A DNA stretch of 64,000 bases from JAJRXC01 sp047639555. GTDB lineage: Bacteria > Actinomycetota > Acidimicrobiia > Acidimicrobiales > Aldehydirespiratoraceae. Below, piece after piece: positions 8,263 through 17,626 of the stretch. Position numbers and translations under genes: made by a program. The notes under the pieces were generated by a model. The model saw only the letters and a program-made list of their open reading frames with translations. It did no database searches and had not been told where the DNA came from. The stretch spans positions 62,001 through 126,000 of the forward strand of contig JBLIOE010000002.1 of the NCBI GenBank assembly GCA_047639555.1. The letters run 5' to 3'. Position 1 is the first letter of the stretch; every line of letters starts with the position of its first letter.

Positions 8263-9279
8263 TCAGGAGAAGAACACGTGGGTGGCGTGCCAGCCGCCGC
8301 TGTCGGTTCGCCAGAAGCCGACCCCGACCGTCGTGAACGAGGTGCGGGTCATGCTGGCGTAGTGGCCCGGACTGTTCACCCAGAGACCGTGTATCTTCTG
8401 TGCCGCTTCCTCGGGCGAGGCGGAGCCGGCACTCCACCACGCAATATTCTCGCCGTAGGGCAGATTGCTGTGTTGGAGATCGCCGCTCAGATCCATGGTC
8501 TCTGACCAGCGGCGAGCGTCGGCGTCCATATTGGAGAGCCGCACCAGCGGTGCTAGGCCACGGTCGATCCGCAGCTCGTTGAGGAGGCTGAGCGACTGCG
8601 CTTCTGCCACCGCGAGCTCGGTCGTGGCCGCGGCAGTTGGACAGTCGCCACCCGAGCTCAAGTCGACGGGCGGACTACCCGCGTGGCGATAGAGGAAGGT
8701 GGCAACCTCAGCCCGCGAGACATACCGATCGGGAGAGAAGGTGCTCGACGAGGTGCCGGTCGTGATTCCTTCAGCGACCATCCAGCCGACAGCGTCGGCA
8801 AAGAAGTCGTTGTCCTGGACGTCGGCGAAACTCTCGGCGCCGCTGGAGGGGGCCCCACCCGCTCGATAGAGGAAGGTCGCGAGCTCGCCACGGGTGACGT
8901 AGCGGTCGGGCGAGAAGGTCAATGACGAAGTGCCAGTGGTGACACCCTCGGCCACCATCCAGCCAACGGCGCCCGAGTAGAAGGCACTATTGGGAACGTC
9001 ATCAAAGCCTTCGGTGCCACCGGAGGGCCGCCCCTGGGCGCGATGGATAAACGTTGCGACCTGACCACGAGTGGTGGCTTCGCCAGGGGAGTAGCAACCC
9101 GGTGAGGTACCTGACGTGATGTCGTTGTCGACCATCCACTGAACGGCTTCGGTGTAGAACTGATCGACGGCGACGTCGCCAAACCCGGCAATCGCACCGG
9201 CGGGCGCGACGCTCGCGAAGAGCGAACCAATCACGGCCAAGAACACCGACGACATTCGCACTCGCACTCGCACTCGCAT
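8263..9279 (-). CDS. Secreted SLH-repeat protein with CAP (SCP/PR-1) domain
   Basis: 338 residues. A signal peptide with a repetitive MRVRVRVRM start and a hydrophobic core ends near APAGA (residue 29). Three SLH modules follow (about 33-85, 93-143, 152-203), each with F-D/A-D-V and a TRG/SRA-ATFLYR tail. A C-terminal CAP domain (about 220-338) shows HSN-PYGENIAW and SPGHYASM. SLH modules anchor proteins to the cell-wall polymer; CAP domains bind lipids or have unknown extracellular roles. The ATG at 9279 has GGGGTGAG upstream. It is transcribed toward the HxlR gene but separated by the operator region. Two other SLH proteins lie at the far end of the window. Confidence 0.88.
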   Translation of the reverse strand: MRVRVRVRMSSVFLAVIGSLFASVAPAGAIAGFGDVAVDQFYTEAVQWMVDNDITSGTSPGCYSPGEATTRGQVATFIHRAQGRPSGGTEGFDDVPNSAFYSGAVGWMVAEGVTTGTSSLTFSPDRYVTRGELATFLYRAGGAPSSGAESFADVQDNDFFADAVGWMVAEGITTGTSSSTFSPDRYVSRAEVATFLYRHAGSPPVDLSSGGDCPTAAATTELAVAEAQSLSLLNELRIDRGLAPLVRLSNMDADARRWSETMDLSGDLQHSNLPYGENIAWWSAGSASPEEAAQKIHGLWVNSPGHYASMTRTSFTTVGVGFWRTDSGGWHATHVFFS

Positions 9280-9425
9280 GGACTCACCCCGCGTGGCGCT
9301 CGGCAGTTTCCAAGGTTTCGGCCCGTAGCCACGCCCGCTTTACGAGAAGATAGTCCAAGCAGCGTGGCGAGATGGGTAGCGCTCCGTAGTCAGCGAAAAC
9401 GCACCACAGAAACGAGTCAGACGGC

Positions 9426-9800
9426 CTAACGGCCGGTCAGCGGTGTCTCGTCGTCGGGGTCAGCATCGAGGTCGCCCGCAGCGGCGAGCGCTCCAGCCAG
9501 GAACGCGGCGCGTTCGTAGACCATCGAGAACCAATGCTCGGCGGCTGTCTCGTTGCCCGTGAGGGGCGGACGGCCGAGCGAACGCACAACCGCTCGTACA
9601 TCAGGGGAGTGTCGAATTTCGTCGATGCATTCGGGAAGCTTTTCCGAGTCGCCCCAGAACTCCGCGGGGTCAACCTTCGGCTGCGCCTTCTTCGACTGGT
9701 TCTTGCCACTCTTCTGCGGCGGTTTCGGCGACGGAGCGTTGCCGCCCCGGCTGCGAGAGCGAGTCCGCTTGCGCCGGGCGGGCTGACCGCGATCGCTCAT
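9426..9800 (-). CDS. Small basic partner of the SNF2 ATPase
   Basis: 124 residues. The first 45 are Arg/Lys/Ser/Pro-rich and disordered, as in nucleic-acid-binding tails. The remainder is helical (about 48-110) with an acidic C-terminus. Its ATG overlaps the last codon and stop of the SNF2 gene by 4 nt (ATGA), so the two are translated together. No family recognised; a helicase accessory or targeting subunit is a reasonable guess from context only. Confidence 0.65.
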   Translation of the reverse strand: MSDRGQPARRKRTRSRSRGGNAPSPKPPQKSGKNQSKKAQPKVDPAEFWGDSEKLPECIDEIRHSPDVRAVVRSLGRPPLTGNETAAEHWFSMVYERAAFLAGALAAAGDLDADPDDETPLTGR

Positions 9801-12800
9801 GCGCCGGCCTCGACCATCTCGACCTCGTTGGTGGCTTCGCCCTCGACATCGAGCAGCGCCTCGGCATCAATGCCGAGGGCCATCTGGAGCTGGTTGGCAT
9901 TGAGGTCGCCGATCGAGCTCGACTTCGGCAACGTGAGGTTGGCGATTTGACGCTTGCCCTCGACCACTTCCTCGACTCGTTCATCGATCGTTCCCGGGCA
10001 CACGAGGCGGTGACAGATAACCGTGTTTTCCTGGCCGATTCGCCAGACGCGATCTCGCGCCTGATCCTCGACAGCCGGGTTCCACCAGCGGTCGTAAAGC
10101 ACAACATGGTTGGCCGCCGTGAGGTTGAGGCCGGTGCCGCCCGCCTTGAGCGAGAGAACCATGGCGCCCGCGCTGGACGACTTCTGGAACTCGTCGACCA
10201 ATCGATCACGGGCACCACGGCCAAGTCCACCGTGGTAGCAGTCGATCTTCTTGCCCGTTCGTTCGCTGAGATAACCCGCGAGCGTTTCGCCCCACGTGGC
10301 GAAGTGGGTAAAGACCAACACCTTCTCATCGGCCGCAAAGACGTTGTCGATGATCTCGTTGAGGCGAGCGAGCTTGCCGGACCGGCCTTCGATGCCCCGG
10401 TCATCGGCTTGGTAGTTCACCGGATGGTTGCAGATCTGCTTGAGCGCCGTGATGGCTGCAAGCACCGCACCCTTTCGTTCGGGGGTGCCGGGTTCTCGAT
10501 GTTCGGCGTCGGTCACGAGCGTGTCGATGACCGCCTGATAGAGGCCGATCTGCTCGGGTGTCATCGCGCAATGATCGAGCTCGTCGATGCGGTCTGGGAG
10601 TTCGGCCGCAATCGCCGGCTCCAGCTTGGTCCGGCGATACACAAGAATGCCGTTGAGGGCGCGCAACGCCTGTTCACCATCGTTCGAGGCGTGGGTGTTC
10701 TGCTTCTCCGGCGTGAGTTGCGACACGAAGGCAGCCCGAGGTCCGAGAAGTCCGGGATTGGCCCAGTCCATGATCGCCCAAAGATCACCAAGACCGTTCT
10801 CGATCGGGGTGCCGGTGAGCGCGATGCGCGTGTGGGCCTTGAGTCGACGGAGTTGCCGGCTGGTTTCGGCGACCGGATTCTTGATCGCCTGCGCCTCGTC
10901 GATCACAACCTTGCCCCACGAAATTTCGGCCAGCTGGTCCATATCTCGGACGGCCGTGCCATACGTGGTGATGACGACGTCGGCGGCACGGATGGCCGCT
11001 TTGAGGGCCGGGCCCTTCGCTCGGGAAGCACCGTGGTGAACAAGCACCTTCACATCGGGTACGAAGTTCTTTGCCTCGGATGCCCAGTTGCCCACGACGG
11101 CGGGAGGGGCGATCACAAGACCTGTTCCTAGGCTTCGGCTTGCTCGGAGGTTTGCCAGTGCCGTTGGGGTCTTACCCAGACCCATGTCGAGGGCAAGGCA
11201 GCCACCAAGTCCGGCCTCGCCGAGGAAGTTGAGCCACGCAAGCGCATCGGCTTGATAGCTGCGGAGCTCGCCTTCGAAGCCTTCGGGCGTGGTATCGGGC
11301 GAATCGGGAAGCGAGTCGACACTGCGCAACAAGTCGGCCGCCCAGCCTTCGCCGACGATGTTGATCCCGCCTTCGAGCGGCGAACCTTCGAGACCAAGGG
11401 CGTGCCGAAGCATGTCGGCCCCGGTAAGTCGCGTCTGGCCGGCTCGCTCCGCGAGCGCAGCGGCGGCTTCGGCGAGGTCGGCCTTGTCGAGCTCGACCCA
11501 TTGGCCACGACTCTTTACGAGCGGTCGCGCTTCAGCCGCGAGCCGAGAAATCTCCGCAACGGTCAACTCGACTTCATCGAAGACCGCTGACCAGCGCACA
11601 TCAGCGAGCTGTTGTGCGCCGACCGCGCTCTCGTCGGATTCGGACGTGAGCCGTAGCGAAGCGATGGCCTTTTGTCGGCGGAGGTTGGGCACCCGCACAT
11701 CGAACCCGGCAGCTCCAAGGATGTCGCCCGATGTCGTCATCAGGTTCCACGCCTCGTCCTGAGACAAGATCACCTCGCCGCGCCGGCGCCCACCCAGGCG
11801 AAGGAGTTCGGGGAACAAGCGCTCCAGCCGGTTCAGCTGGGAAGTCATCTGCTTTGCTCGCGTCTTCGAACCCGTGGTGACGGAAACCTCAACTGGCTCG
11901 AGCCCGCCGTCTTCGCTCGGCGCAAGCACCGCAACGTGCCAGGCGCCAGCATCGTCAGGAGGGTCGAGCTGCACAACGAGCCGTCGACCGGTTGCTCCGC
12001 CAACGGATTGACCCCACTGCTCCATCCGGCGAACGAGTTCGCCACCGCTCTTTGTCGGTGCGAGGAATGCTTCGCCGTTGAGGGAGCAGAGTGCGGCCTC
12101 CGCGACGTCCTGCTTCGAGGAGATCTGCGGCGGCGCGGCTGGCGATTCGAGTTGACCCGCCGCGAAGCTCACGATGGCATCGGTGATATCGGTGAGGGCG
12201 GCGAGCGCAAACTTCTCTTTTTCTTGCTCTCGGCTGCCCAACATTGCCGCGCCCGGCACTGATGCCGTGAGACCCGACAGCATCTTGTCGTCAATGAGCG
12301 CGGGTAGCCAACGCATGCGGAAGGTGCCCTCGTCCGGAGTTGATGGGTCCTTCCGGCGGCGCTTCTGCTGCACAAGCTGCGGCACGAACCGACCTTGCAT
12401 CACCATCTCGATGGCGGCGGCAGTAGCAATGCCCATCCATGTGACGCTGGCGCCGACCCGTTCGTCGTCGGCTGTTCTGCCGAGCGGCGCCAGCCACCCG
12501 AGGACTTTCTCGATTGGTGCGGAGACAGTAGCGACGCGACCGTTGCCAGGAATCTTGACGCTGGCCCGTTCGTCCCAGTCGTCGACCACACCGCCGAGGT
12601 CGCGAATGCGTTGGAGCACCTGCTCCTCGGTCTCTGCTCGGAGTCCCGGACCCGACGCCCACGCGACGATTCGGCCGTCGGAGCGAGACAAATGAAGTTG
12701 AATGTCGCCCACCACCGTCGGCTCGGGAGCGTTCGGTCGCCCTTCCGATGCTGGTTGCAGGTCGTCGGCGGCGGGTGCGCCGACCAACTCAGTAAGCGCT

Positions 12801-13003
12801 TCGTCGATCACCCAGCAGTCCGCGTCGAGGTCGGCGAGCACGATGGCCCGCTCGGCCCCTCGGAGATCGCGGCGGGCTGCGCCGAGATGCACTTCGGCCT
12901 CGTCAAGGAGGCGCCAAAGGCTGGCGATCCACGCAGGTCGGCGCTGATTCAGATATTTGGCGTCCTCGGCGGTCGTACGACCATCAAGGTGGGCTTGTAC
13001 CAA
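9797..13003 (-). CDS. SNF2-family DNA-dependent ATPase (HepA/RapA-like)
   Basis: At least 1068 residues. The C-terminal half holds both helicase lobes: Walker A in DMGLGKT (near 602-608), the DEAQ box in VVIDEAQAIKNP (near 700), LTGTPIENGLGDLW, then a helicase C-terminal lobe ending with the arginine finger in DQARDRVWRIGQ. The first 500 residues are the bacterial SNF2-associated region. Such proteins move along duplex DNA to remodel nucleoprotein complexes or recycle RNA polymerase. The start is odd. TTG 13003 is the first usual start codon, but reading continues upstream with protein-like sequence to a GTT at 13049-13051 that has GGAG 6 nt before it. Either a rare start is used or the start codon has mutated. 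Confidence 0.92.
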   Translation of the reverse strand: MVQAHLDGRTTAEDAKYLNQRRPAWIASLWRLLDEAEVHLGAARRDLRGAERAIVLADLDADCWVIDEALTELVGAPAADDLQPASEGRPNAPEPTVVGDIQLHLSRSDGRIVAWASGPGLRAETEEQVLQRIRDLGGVVDDWDERASVKIPGNGRVATVSAPIEKVLGWLAPLGRTADDERVGASVTWMGIATAAAIEMVMQGRFVPQLVQQKRRRKDPSTPDEGTFRMRWLPALIDDKMLSGLTASVPGAAMLGSREQEKEKFALAALTDITDAIVSFAAGQLESPAAPPQISSKQDVAEAALCSLNGEAFLAPTKSGGELVRRMEQWGQSVGGATGRRLVVQLDPPDDAGAWHVAVLAPSEDGGLEPVEVSVTTGSKTRAKQMTSQLNRLERLFPELLRLGGRRRGEVILSQDEAWNLMTTSGDILGAAGFDVRVPNLRRQKAIASLRLTSESDESAVGAQQLADVRWSAVFDEVELTVAEISRLAAEARPLVKSRGQWVELDKADLAEAAAALAERAGQTRLTGADMLRHALGLEGSPLEGGINIVGEGWAADLLRSVDSLPDSPDTTPEGFEGELRSYQADALAWLNFLGEAGLGGCLALDMGLGKTPTALANLRASRSLGTGLVIAPPAVVGNWASEAKNFVPDVKVLVHHGASRAKGPALKAAIRAADVVITTYGTAVRDMDQLAEISWGKVVIDEAQAIKNPVAETSRQLRRLKAHTRIALTGTPIENGLGDLWAIMDWANPGLLGPRAAFVSQLTPEKQNTHASNDGEQALRALNGILVYRRTKLEPAIAAELPDRIDELDHCAMTPEQIGLYQAVIDTLVTDAEHREPGTPERKGAVLAAITALKQICNHPVNYQADDRGIEGRSGKLARLNEIIDNVFAADEKVLVFTHFATWGETLAGYLSERTGKKIDCYHGGLGRGARDRLVDEFQKSSSAGAMVLSLKAGGTGLNLTAANHVVLYDRWWNPAVEDQARDRVWRIGQENTVICHRLVCPGTIDERVEEVVEGKRQIANLTLPKSSSIGDLNANQLQMALGIDAEALLDVEGEATNEVEMVEAGA

Positions 13004-13265
13004 TCGGTCGAGTTGACTCGACGTCCGGACAGCCCTGTCGGTGTCAGTAACGGTTGTCTCCTACGGGAGGCGAAGCACGAGCTTCGATCTCAGAGCTACG
13101 CCTTCGTTTCTCACAAGGAGACGCCTGACCTAGCCGCCGGTGACGGATCCGTATTCCCGCACCGACTTTCGTCAACAACCCTGCGGTTGCCACGAAACTC
13201 AATCGGAGTCTACGAGCGAAGGCCCGTTCCCCAACGTGCGGCGAGTTCGCCGCCGGTTTGTGCGG

Positions 13266-14483
13266 TCAGACGCGTGGTTCTTTGGGGAGGCCGAGCACCA
13301 TTTCGCCAAGAATGTTGCGCTGGATCTGGCTCGTACCTGCATAGATCGTGCCGGCCCGAGCGTTATAGAACGCCCCGACCCAGCTCGCAGAGTTGTTGCC
13401 GGACCCTGCCTGGTCGCCCCAAAATGCGGTGGCCGGCGACTTACCCTCGAGCGTCATCGCTTTGGCGCCAAGTATGTCGACGGCAAGTTCGGTGATCCGC
13501 TGGTGGTATTCGCTCCAATAGATCTTGAACATCGACTCCGTGGGACCGGGTACACCGCCCGTCAGGAAGTTCGTGAGCGATCGCTTCCCGAGATAACCCA
13601 TGATCTCGACTTCGATGTGAATCTGCGCCAGTCGATCCCGCAACACCGGATCGTTGGCGGCGCCGGTCTCGCGAGCGAAGGCGAGAAGCTTCTCGGCTTC
13701 CGCTTTGAACATGATCGGCATCGTGGCCGCGGCCTCGCCCCGTTCATAACCGAGCAGGGTCATCGCCACTGCCCAACCACCGTTGACTTCGCCGACCACG
13801 TTTTCCTTGGCGGTGCGGGCGTCGGTAAAGAACGTTTCGTTGAACTCGGAGTCGCCGGAGAGCATCTCGATTGGCCGGACCTCGACACCCTCTTGTTCCA
13901 TTGGGCAGAGCAGGAAGCTGATGCCACGATGTTTGGGGGCGTCCTGGTCGGTACGGCACAGAACAAAGATCCAGTTGGCGGTCATACCCGCCGAGGTCCA
14001 GATCTTCTGGCCGTCGATGACCCATTCGTCACCGTCGAGGTTGGCGCGACAGCCCAGGCCCGCGAGGTCGGAGCCCGCATCGGGCTCGGAGTACCCCTGA
14101 CACCACACATCGTCGCCGCTGATGATGCGCGGCAAGAAGTGGGCCCTCTGTTCAGGAGTGCCCCACTGCAGGATCGTGTTCCCAACCATCTGGATGCTGA
14201 ACGAGTCGTTGTTGCCGCCGGTGGGCACACCGGCTCGCTGGAACTCTTCGGCCAGAACGACCTGCTCGAGTTCAGTCAACCCGCCGCCGCCGTATTCCGT
14301 CGGCCAGGCCGCGGCGAGATAACGGTTCTCGGCCAAGGTGCGACGCCATTCATCGCTAAATGCCGTGGCGTCTTCATGGCTCAGGGCACCGATGCCCGCC
14401 CAGGTGGACGGCAGCTTCTCGGCCAGAAACGCCTGGACCTTCTCTCGGAACGCTTGGGCTTCGGGGGAGTAGGACGGGTCCAT
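13266..14483 (-). CDS. Acyl-CoA dehydrogenase
   Basis: 405 residues, the usual length. FAD-binding and substrate motifs are present: WCQGYSEPDAGSDLAGL, WTSAGMTANW, then RAGTIYAGTSQIQRNILGE at the C-terminus. The NSASW/GSGNN stretch in the last third is typical of the FadE subgroup that acts on branched, sterol or aromatic side-chain acyl-CoAs, but the substrate cannot be fixed. It oxidises acyl-CoA to enoyl-CoA and passes electrons to ETF. Its ATG overlaps the transaldolase stop by 1 nt, so it sits at the end of a tkt-tal operon, an unusual partnership. Confidence 0.93.
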   Translation of the reverse strand: MDPSYSPEAQAFREKVQAFLAEKLPSTWAGIGALSHEDATAFSDEWRRTLAENRYLAAAWPTEYGGGGLTELEQVVLAEEFQRAGVPTGGNNDSFSIQMVGNTILQWGTPEQRAHFLPRIISGDDVWCQGYSEPDAGSDLAGLGCRANLDGDEWVIDGQKIWTSAGMTANWIFVLCRTDQDAPKHRGISFLLCPMEQEGVEVRPIEMLSGDSEFNETFFTDARTAKENVVGEVNGGWAVAMTLLGYERGEAAATMPIMFKAEAEKLLAFARETGAANDPVLRDRLAQIHIEVEIMGYLGKRSLTNFLTGGVPGPTESMFKIYWSEYHQRITELAVDILGAKAMTLEGKSPATAFWGDQAGSGNNSASWVGAFYNARAGTIYAGTSQIQRNILGEMVLGLPKEPRV

Positions 14484-15574
14484 CAGCGAAGGCCCTCTGC
14501 TTTCGTGGCAAGTGCGGTGAGGAGTTCGTCGAAGCTCTTTTCGAACGCGGCGACTCCTTCATCTTCGAGTAGCTGGGTGACATCGTCGATGTCGATGCCA
14601 ACCGCCGCGAGCGATGCCATCACCGCGTGAGCCGCGTCGACGTCACTGTCGATCGTGCGGGCAACGGTGCCGTGGTCTTCAAACGCATCGATGGTGCTAT
14701 CGGGAAGCGTATTGACGGTGTCGGGTCCGATGAGTTCGTCGACGTACAACGTGTCGGGGTAGTCGGGGTTCTTCGTCGAGGTCGAGGCCCACAGCGGACG
14801 CTGTACCCGAGCACCCCGAGCGACAAGGGCATCCCAGCGGGGGCCGGAGAACGTTTCAACGAAGCGCGCGTAGGCGAGCTGACCGTTGGCGACTGCAGCC
14901 TTGCCGCGGAGGGCAAGCGCGTCCGGGGTGCCAATGGCATCGAGTCGACGATCAACCTCGACATCGACGCGACTGATGAAGAACGACGCAACGCTCGAAA
15001 TGTCGGACAGGTCGCCTTCGGCCCGTTCGAGACCGGAGAGGTACGCCTCCATGACCTCGGCGTAGCGGTTGAGCGAGAAGATCAGCGTGACGTTGATCGA
15101 ACGGCTCTCGGCAATCATCTGCTCGATTGGTGCGAGCCCTTCGGCCGTGGCCGGAATCTTCACGTAGAGGTTGGAGGCGGAGAGCTGCTCGTCGAGCGCT
15201 CGGGCCGCGGTTTCGGTGCCGGGTGTGTCGCGAGCCAAACCGGGATCGACTTCGACGGATACGTACCCGTCGAGACCGCCGGACTCGTCGTAGACCGGTC
15301 GCAAGATGCCGAGGGCAGCACGAATGTCGCTCGTGACCAACTGCCAGTAGGAAGCTTCAACGTCGAGTCCACCACCGATCGCCGAGGCGAACTCGTCGTC
15401 GTATTCGGCAGAACCTTGGATCGCCTTTTGGAAGATCGAAGGGTTCGATGTGAGACCGCGCACCCCGCGAGACACCCAGTTCTCCAATTCGCCGCTGGTA
15501 ATCCAGCCGCGACGGATGTTGTCGAGCCACGGGCTTTGCCCCTGCTCGGTGAAGAGGTCATGAACGCGGGTCAT
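14483..15574 (-). CDS. tal: Transaldolase
   Basis: 363 residues, the longer actinobacterial type. It begins GQSPWLDNIRRGWI, with TSNPSIFQKAI (active-site Asn region) and VKIPATAEGL containing the Schiff-base Lys; FSLNRYAEVMEAYL follows. It interconverts sedoheptulose 7-phosphate plus glyceraldehyde 3-phosphate with erythrose 4-phosphate plus fructose 6-phosphate in the pentose phosphate pathway. It lies 35 nt downstream of transketolase on the same strand. Cytosolic. Confidence 0.95.
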   Translation of the reverse strand: MTRVHDLFTEQGQSPWLDNIRRGWITSGELENWVSRGVRGLTSNPSIFQKAIQGSAEYDDEFASAIGGGLDVEASYWQLVTSDIRAALGILRPVYDESGGLDGYVSVEVDPGLARDTPGTETAARALDEQLSASNLYVKIPATAEGLAPIEQMIAESRSINVTLIFSLNRYAEVMEAYLSGLERAEGDLSDISSVASFFISRVDVEVDRRLDAIGTPDALALRGKAAVANGQLAYARFVETFSGPRWDALVARGARVQRPLWASTSTKNPDYPDTLYVDELIGPDTVNTLPDSTIDAFEDHGTVARTIDSDVDAAHAVMASLAAVGIDIDDVTQLLEDEGVAAFEKSFDELLTALATKAEGLR

Positions 15575-15609
15575 AGCGGTCTCCGGTGTTGGGGAATGAT
15601 GTGTGTCGC

Positions 15610-17559
15610 TCAGACGAGAAGAGCCTTGGCCCGAGCCACGAGGTTCTCGGAAGTGATCCCGAGTTCAGCCATGACCGTACCTCCCGGCGCCGACGCGCCG
15701 AAACGATCGATGCCAACAATGTCGTCAACCCAGCGATGCCAGCCCATGGTGACACCCGCCTCGATGGCGATTGATGGCAGGTTGGGAGCGATCACGGCAG
15801 CCTGAGCTTCGTTCGACTGGGCTTCGAAGAGCTCCCAGCACGGCATCGAAACGACGCGGGCGCCAATGCCCTCGGCCGCAAGCGCGGACGCAGCCTCAAC
15901 ACAGACAGAGACTTCGCTGCCGGTGCCGACCAGCGTGAGCGCCGCGTTGTCGCTGTCTTGCAGCACGTAGGCGCCGTTGGCCACACCTTCGGCTGAGGTG
16001 CCGGCGAGCACGGGTACGTTCTGACGCGTGGTGATCATGGCGGTCGGTCCACCCGAGGCCACCGCGATACGCCAAGCCGCCGCGGTCTCGTTGGCGTCGG
16101 CGGGACGCATCACGCGCAGGCCGGGAATCGCCCGCAGCGACGCGATCTGCTCGACCGGCTGATGAGTGGGACCATCTTCGCCTACACCCACGGAGTCGTG
16201 GCTCCACACAAAGATGGAGCGAGCCTCGGACAGCGCGGCGAGGCGCACGGCGCCCCGCATGTAGTCGGCAAAGACGAGGAACGTGCCCACTACGGGGATC
16301 GCACCACCGTGGAGGGCCATGCCATTCGCGATTGCACCCATGGCGTGTTCGCGAACGCCAAAGTAGATCTGGCGCCCTCCGGGGTTGGCCGCCGAGAAGA
16401 CGCCTTCGTCCTTGATGACCGTGCCGGTGTTGCCGGTGAGGTCAGCGCCTCCACCGGTGAGACCGGGCACCAGCGGCACGAGCGCCTGAAGGGCGCTGTT
16501 CGACGCCTTACGAGTGGCAATGGACTCGCCCACTTCGAACGAGGGGAGAGCATCTTCCCAGCCCGGCAGGCCCGTGCCGCTGAGCTGCGCCTCAAGGGTT
16601 GATCGATCGCCGGTGAAAGCGGCAACGCGACCGTCCCAGGCTTCGCGATCGACCGAACCGCGCCCGCCTAGTTGGTTGTATGTCTCAAGAACATCGGCGG
16701 CTACGTGGAAGGTCTTGTCGGCGGGCATCCCCATCGCGGCCTTCGTCGCGGCGATCTCCTCGTCGAAGAACGCATAACCGTGGGCCTCGGGCGTATTGCT
16801 GGAGTCGGGCGCCGGCGTGCCGATGATTGTGCGGATAATGACCAGGCTGGGCTTGTCGCTAACGGCCATCGCCGCACGGATGCCCGCTTCGAGTGCGTCG
16901 AGATCCTCGCCCACCGCGCCAAGTTCGTGCACGTCCCACCCGTAGGCGCGGAACCGGGCGGCCGCGTCATCGGTGAGCGCCAGCTCGGTCTCACCGTCGA
17001 TGGTGATGTGGTTGTCGTCGTAGCAAAGGACGATCTTGCCGAGACCGAGATGGCCGGCGAGCGATGCCGCTTCGTGGCTCAGTCCTTCGGAGAGATCACC
17101 GTCGCCACAAATGCCGAACACGTGGTGATCGAAGATGTCGGCGCCGTAGCGCGAACGGAGCTGTGCTTCCACAATGGCCATGCCGACCATGTTCGCCACA
17201 CCCTGACCGAGCGGGCCAGTGGTGACTTCCACGCCTGCGGTGTGGCCAACCTCGGGGTGCCCGGGTGTGGCCGAACCCCATTGGCGGAATTCCTTGAGGT
17301 CGTCGAGCGTCAGGCCGAAGCCCGCGAGGTGGAGAAGCGAGTACTGCAGGATCGACGCGTGTCCGGCCGACAAAACGAACCGATCACGATCGGCCCAGCT
17401 GGGTTTCGCGGCGTCGTACGACATAACTCGCGAGTACAGGACATGGGCCAGGGGAGCGAGCGACATTGCGGTGCCTTGATGGCCTGAACGCGCCGCATGC
17501 GGGGCGTCCATTGCGAGCCCTCGAATCGTGCCAACCGCACGCGCATCAAAATCCGACAT
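15610..17559 (-). CDS. tkt: Transketolase
   Basis: 649 residues with all three domains. The thiamine-diphosphate site has GHPEVGHTAGVEVTTGPLGQG and the GDGDLSEG-AASLAGHLGLGK metal-binding motif; the pyrimidine domain has the EHAMGAIANGMA active-site Glu; and the C-terminal domain follows. ATG 17559 is supported by a strong CTGGAGG about 5 nt upstream; the longer frame to 17706 lies beyond it. It transfers C2 units between sugar phosphates and is the first gene of a tkt-tal-acyl-CoA dehydrogenase operon. Confidence 0.96.
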   Translation of the reverse strand: MSDFDARAVGTIRGLAMDAPHAARSGHQGTAMSLAPLAHVLYSRVMSYDAAKPSWADRDRFVLSAGHASILQYSLLHLAGFGLTLDDLKEFRQWGSATPGHPEVGHTAGVEVTTGPLGQGVANMVGMAIVEAQLRSRYGADIFDHHVFGICGDGDLSEGLSHEAASLAGHLGLGKIVLCYDDNHITIDGETELALTDDAAARFRAYGWDVHELGAVGEDLDALEAGIRAAMAVSDKPSLVIIRTIIGTPAPDSSNTPEAHGYAFFDEEIAATKAAMGMPADKTFHVAADVLETYNQLGGRGSVDREAWDGRVAAFTGDRSTLEAQLSGTGLPGWEDALPSFEVGESIATRKASNSALQALVPLVPGLTGGGADLTGNTGTVIKDEGVFSAANPGGRQIYFGVREHAMGAIANGMALHGGAIPVVGTFLVFADYMRGAVRLAALSEARSIFVWSHDSVGVGEDGPTHQPVEQIASLRAIPGLRVMRPADANETAAAWRIAVASGGPTAMITTRQNVPVLAGTSAEGVANGAYVLQDSDNAALTLVGTGSEVSVCVEAASALAAEGIGARVVSMPCWELFEAQSNEAQAAVIAPNLPSIAIEAGVTMGWHRWVDDIVGIDRFGASAPGGTVMAELGITSENLVARAKALLV

Positions 17560-17626
17560 CAGTCCTCCAGATTGCGACATCTCGTCGGACCCTATCCGAG
17601 CGATCGAACCGCAGTTCGGATGTTTC

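Noticed and set aside
9947..11131. 394-codon plus-strand frame inside the SNF2 gene
   Set aside because: Opposite strand to a clear helicase with all motifs; no domain and no start signal.
13140..14630. Long open frame on the plus strand opposite the acyl-CoA dehydrogenase
   Set aside because: It mirrors the codon structure of the dehydrogenase gene and has no recognisable domain; it is an antisense shadow of high-GC coding DNA.
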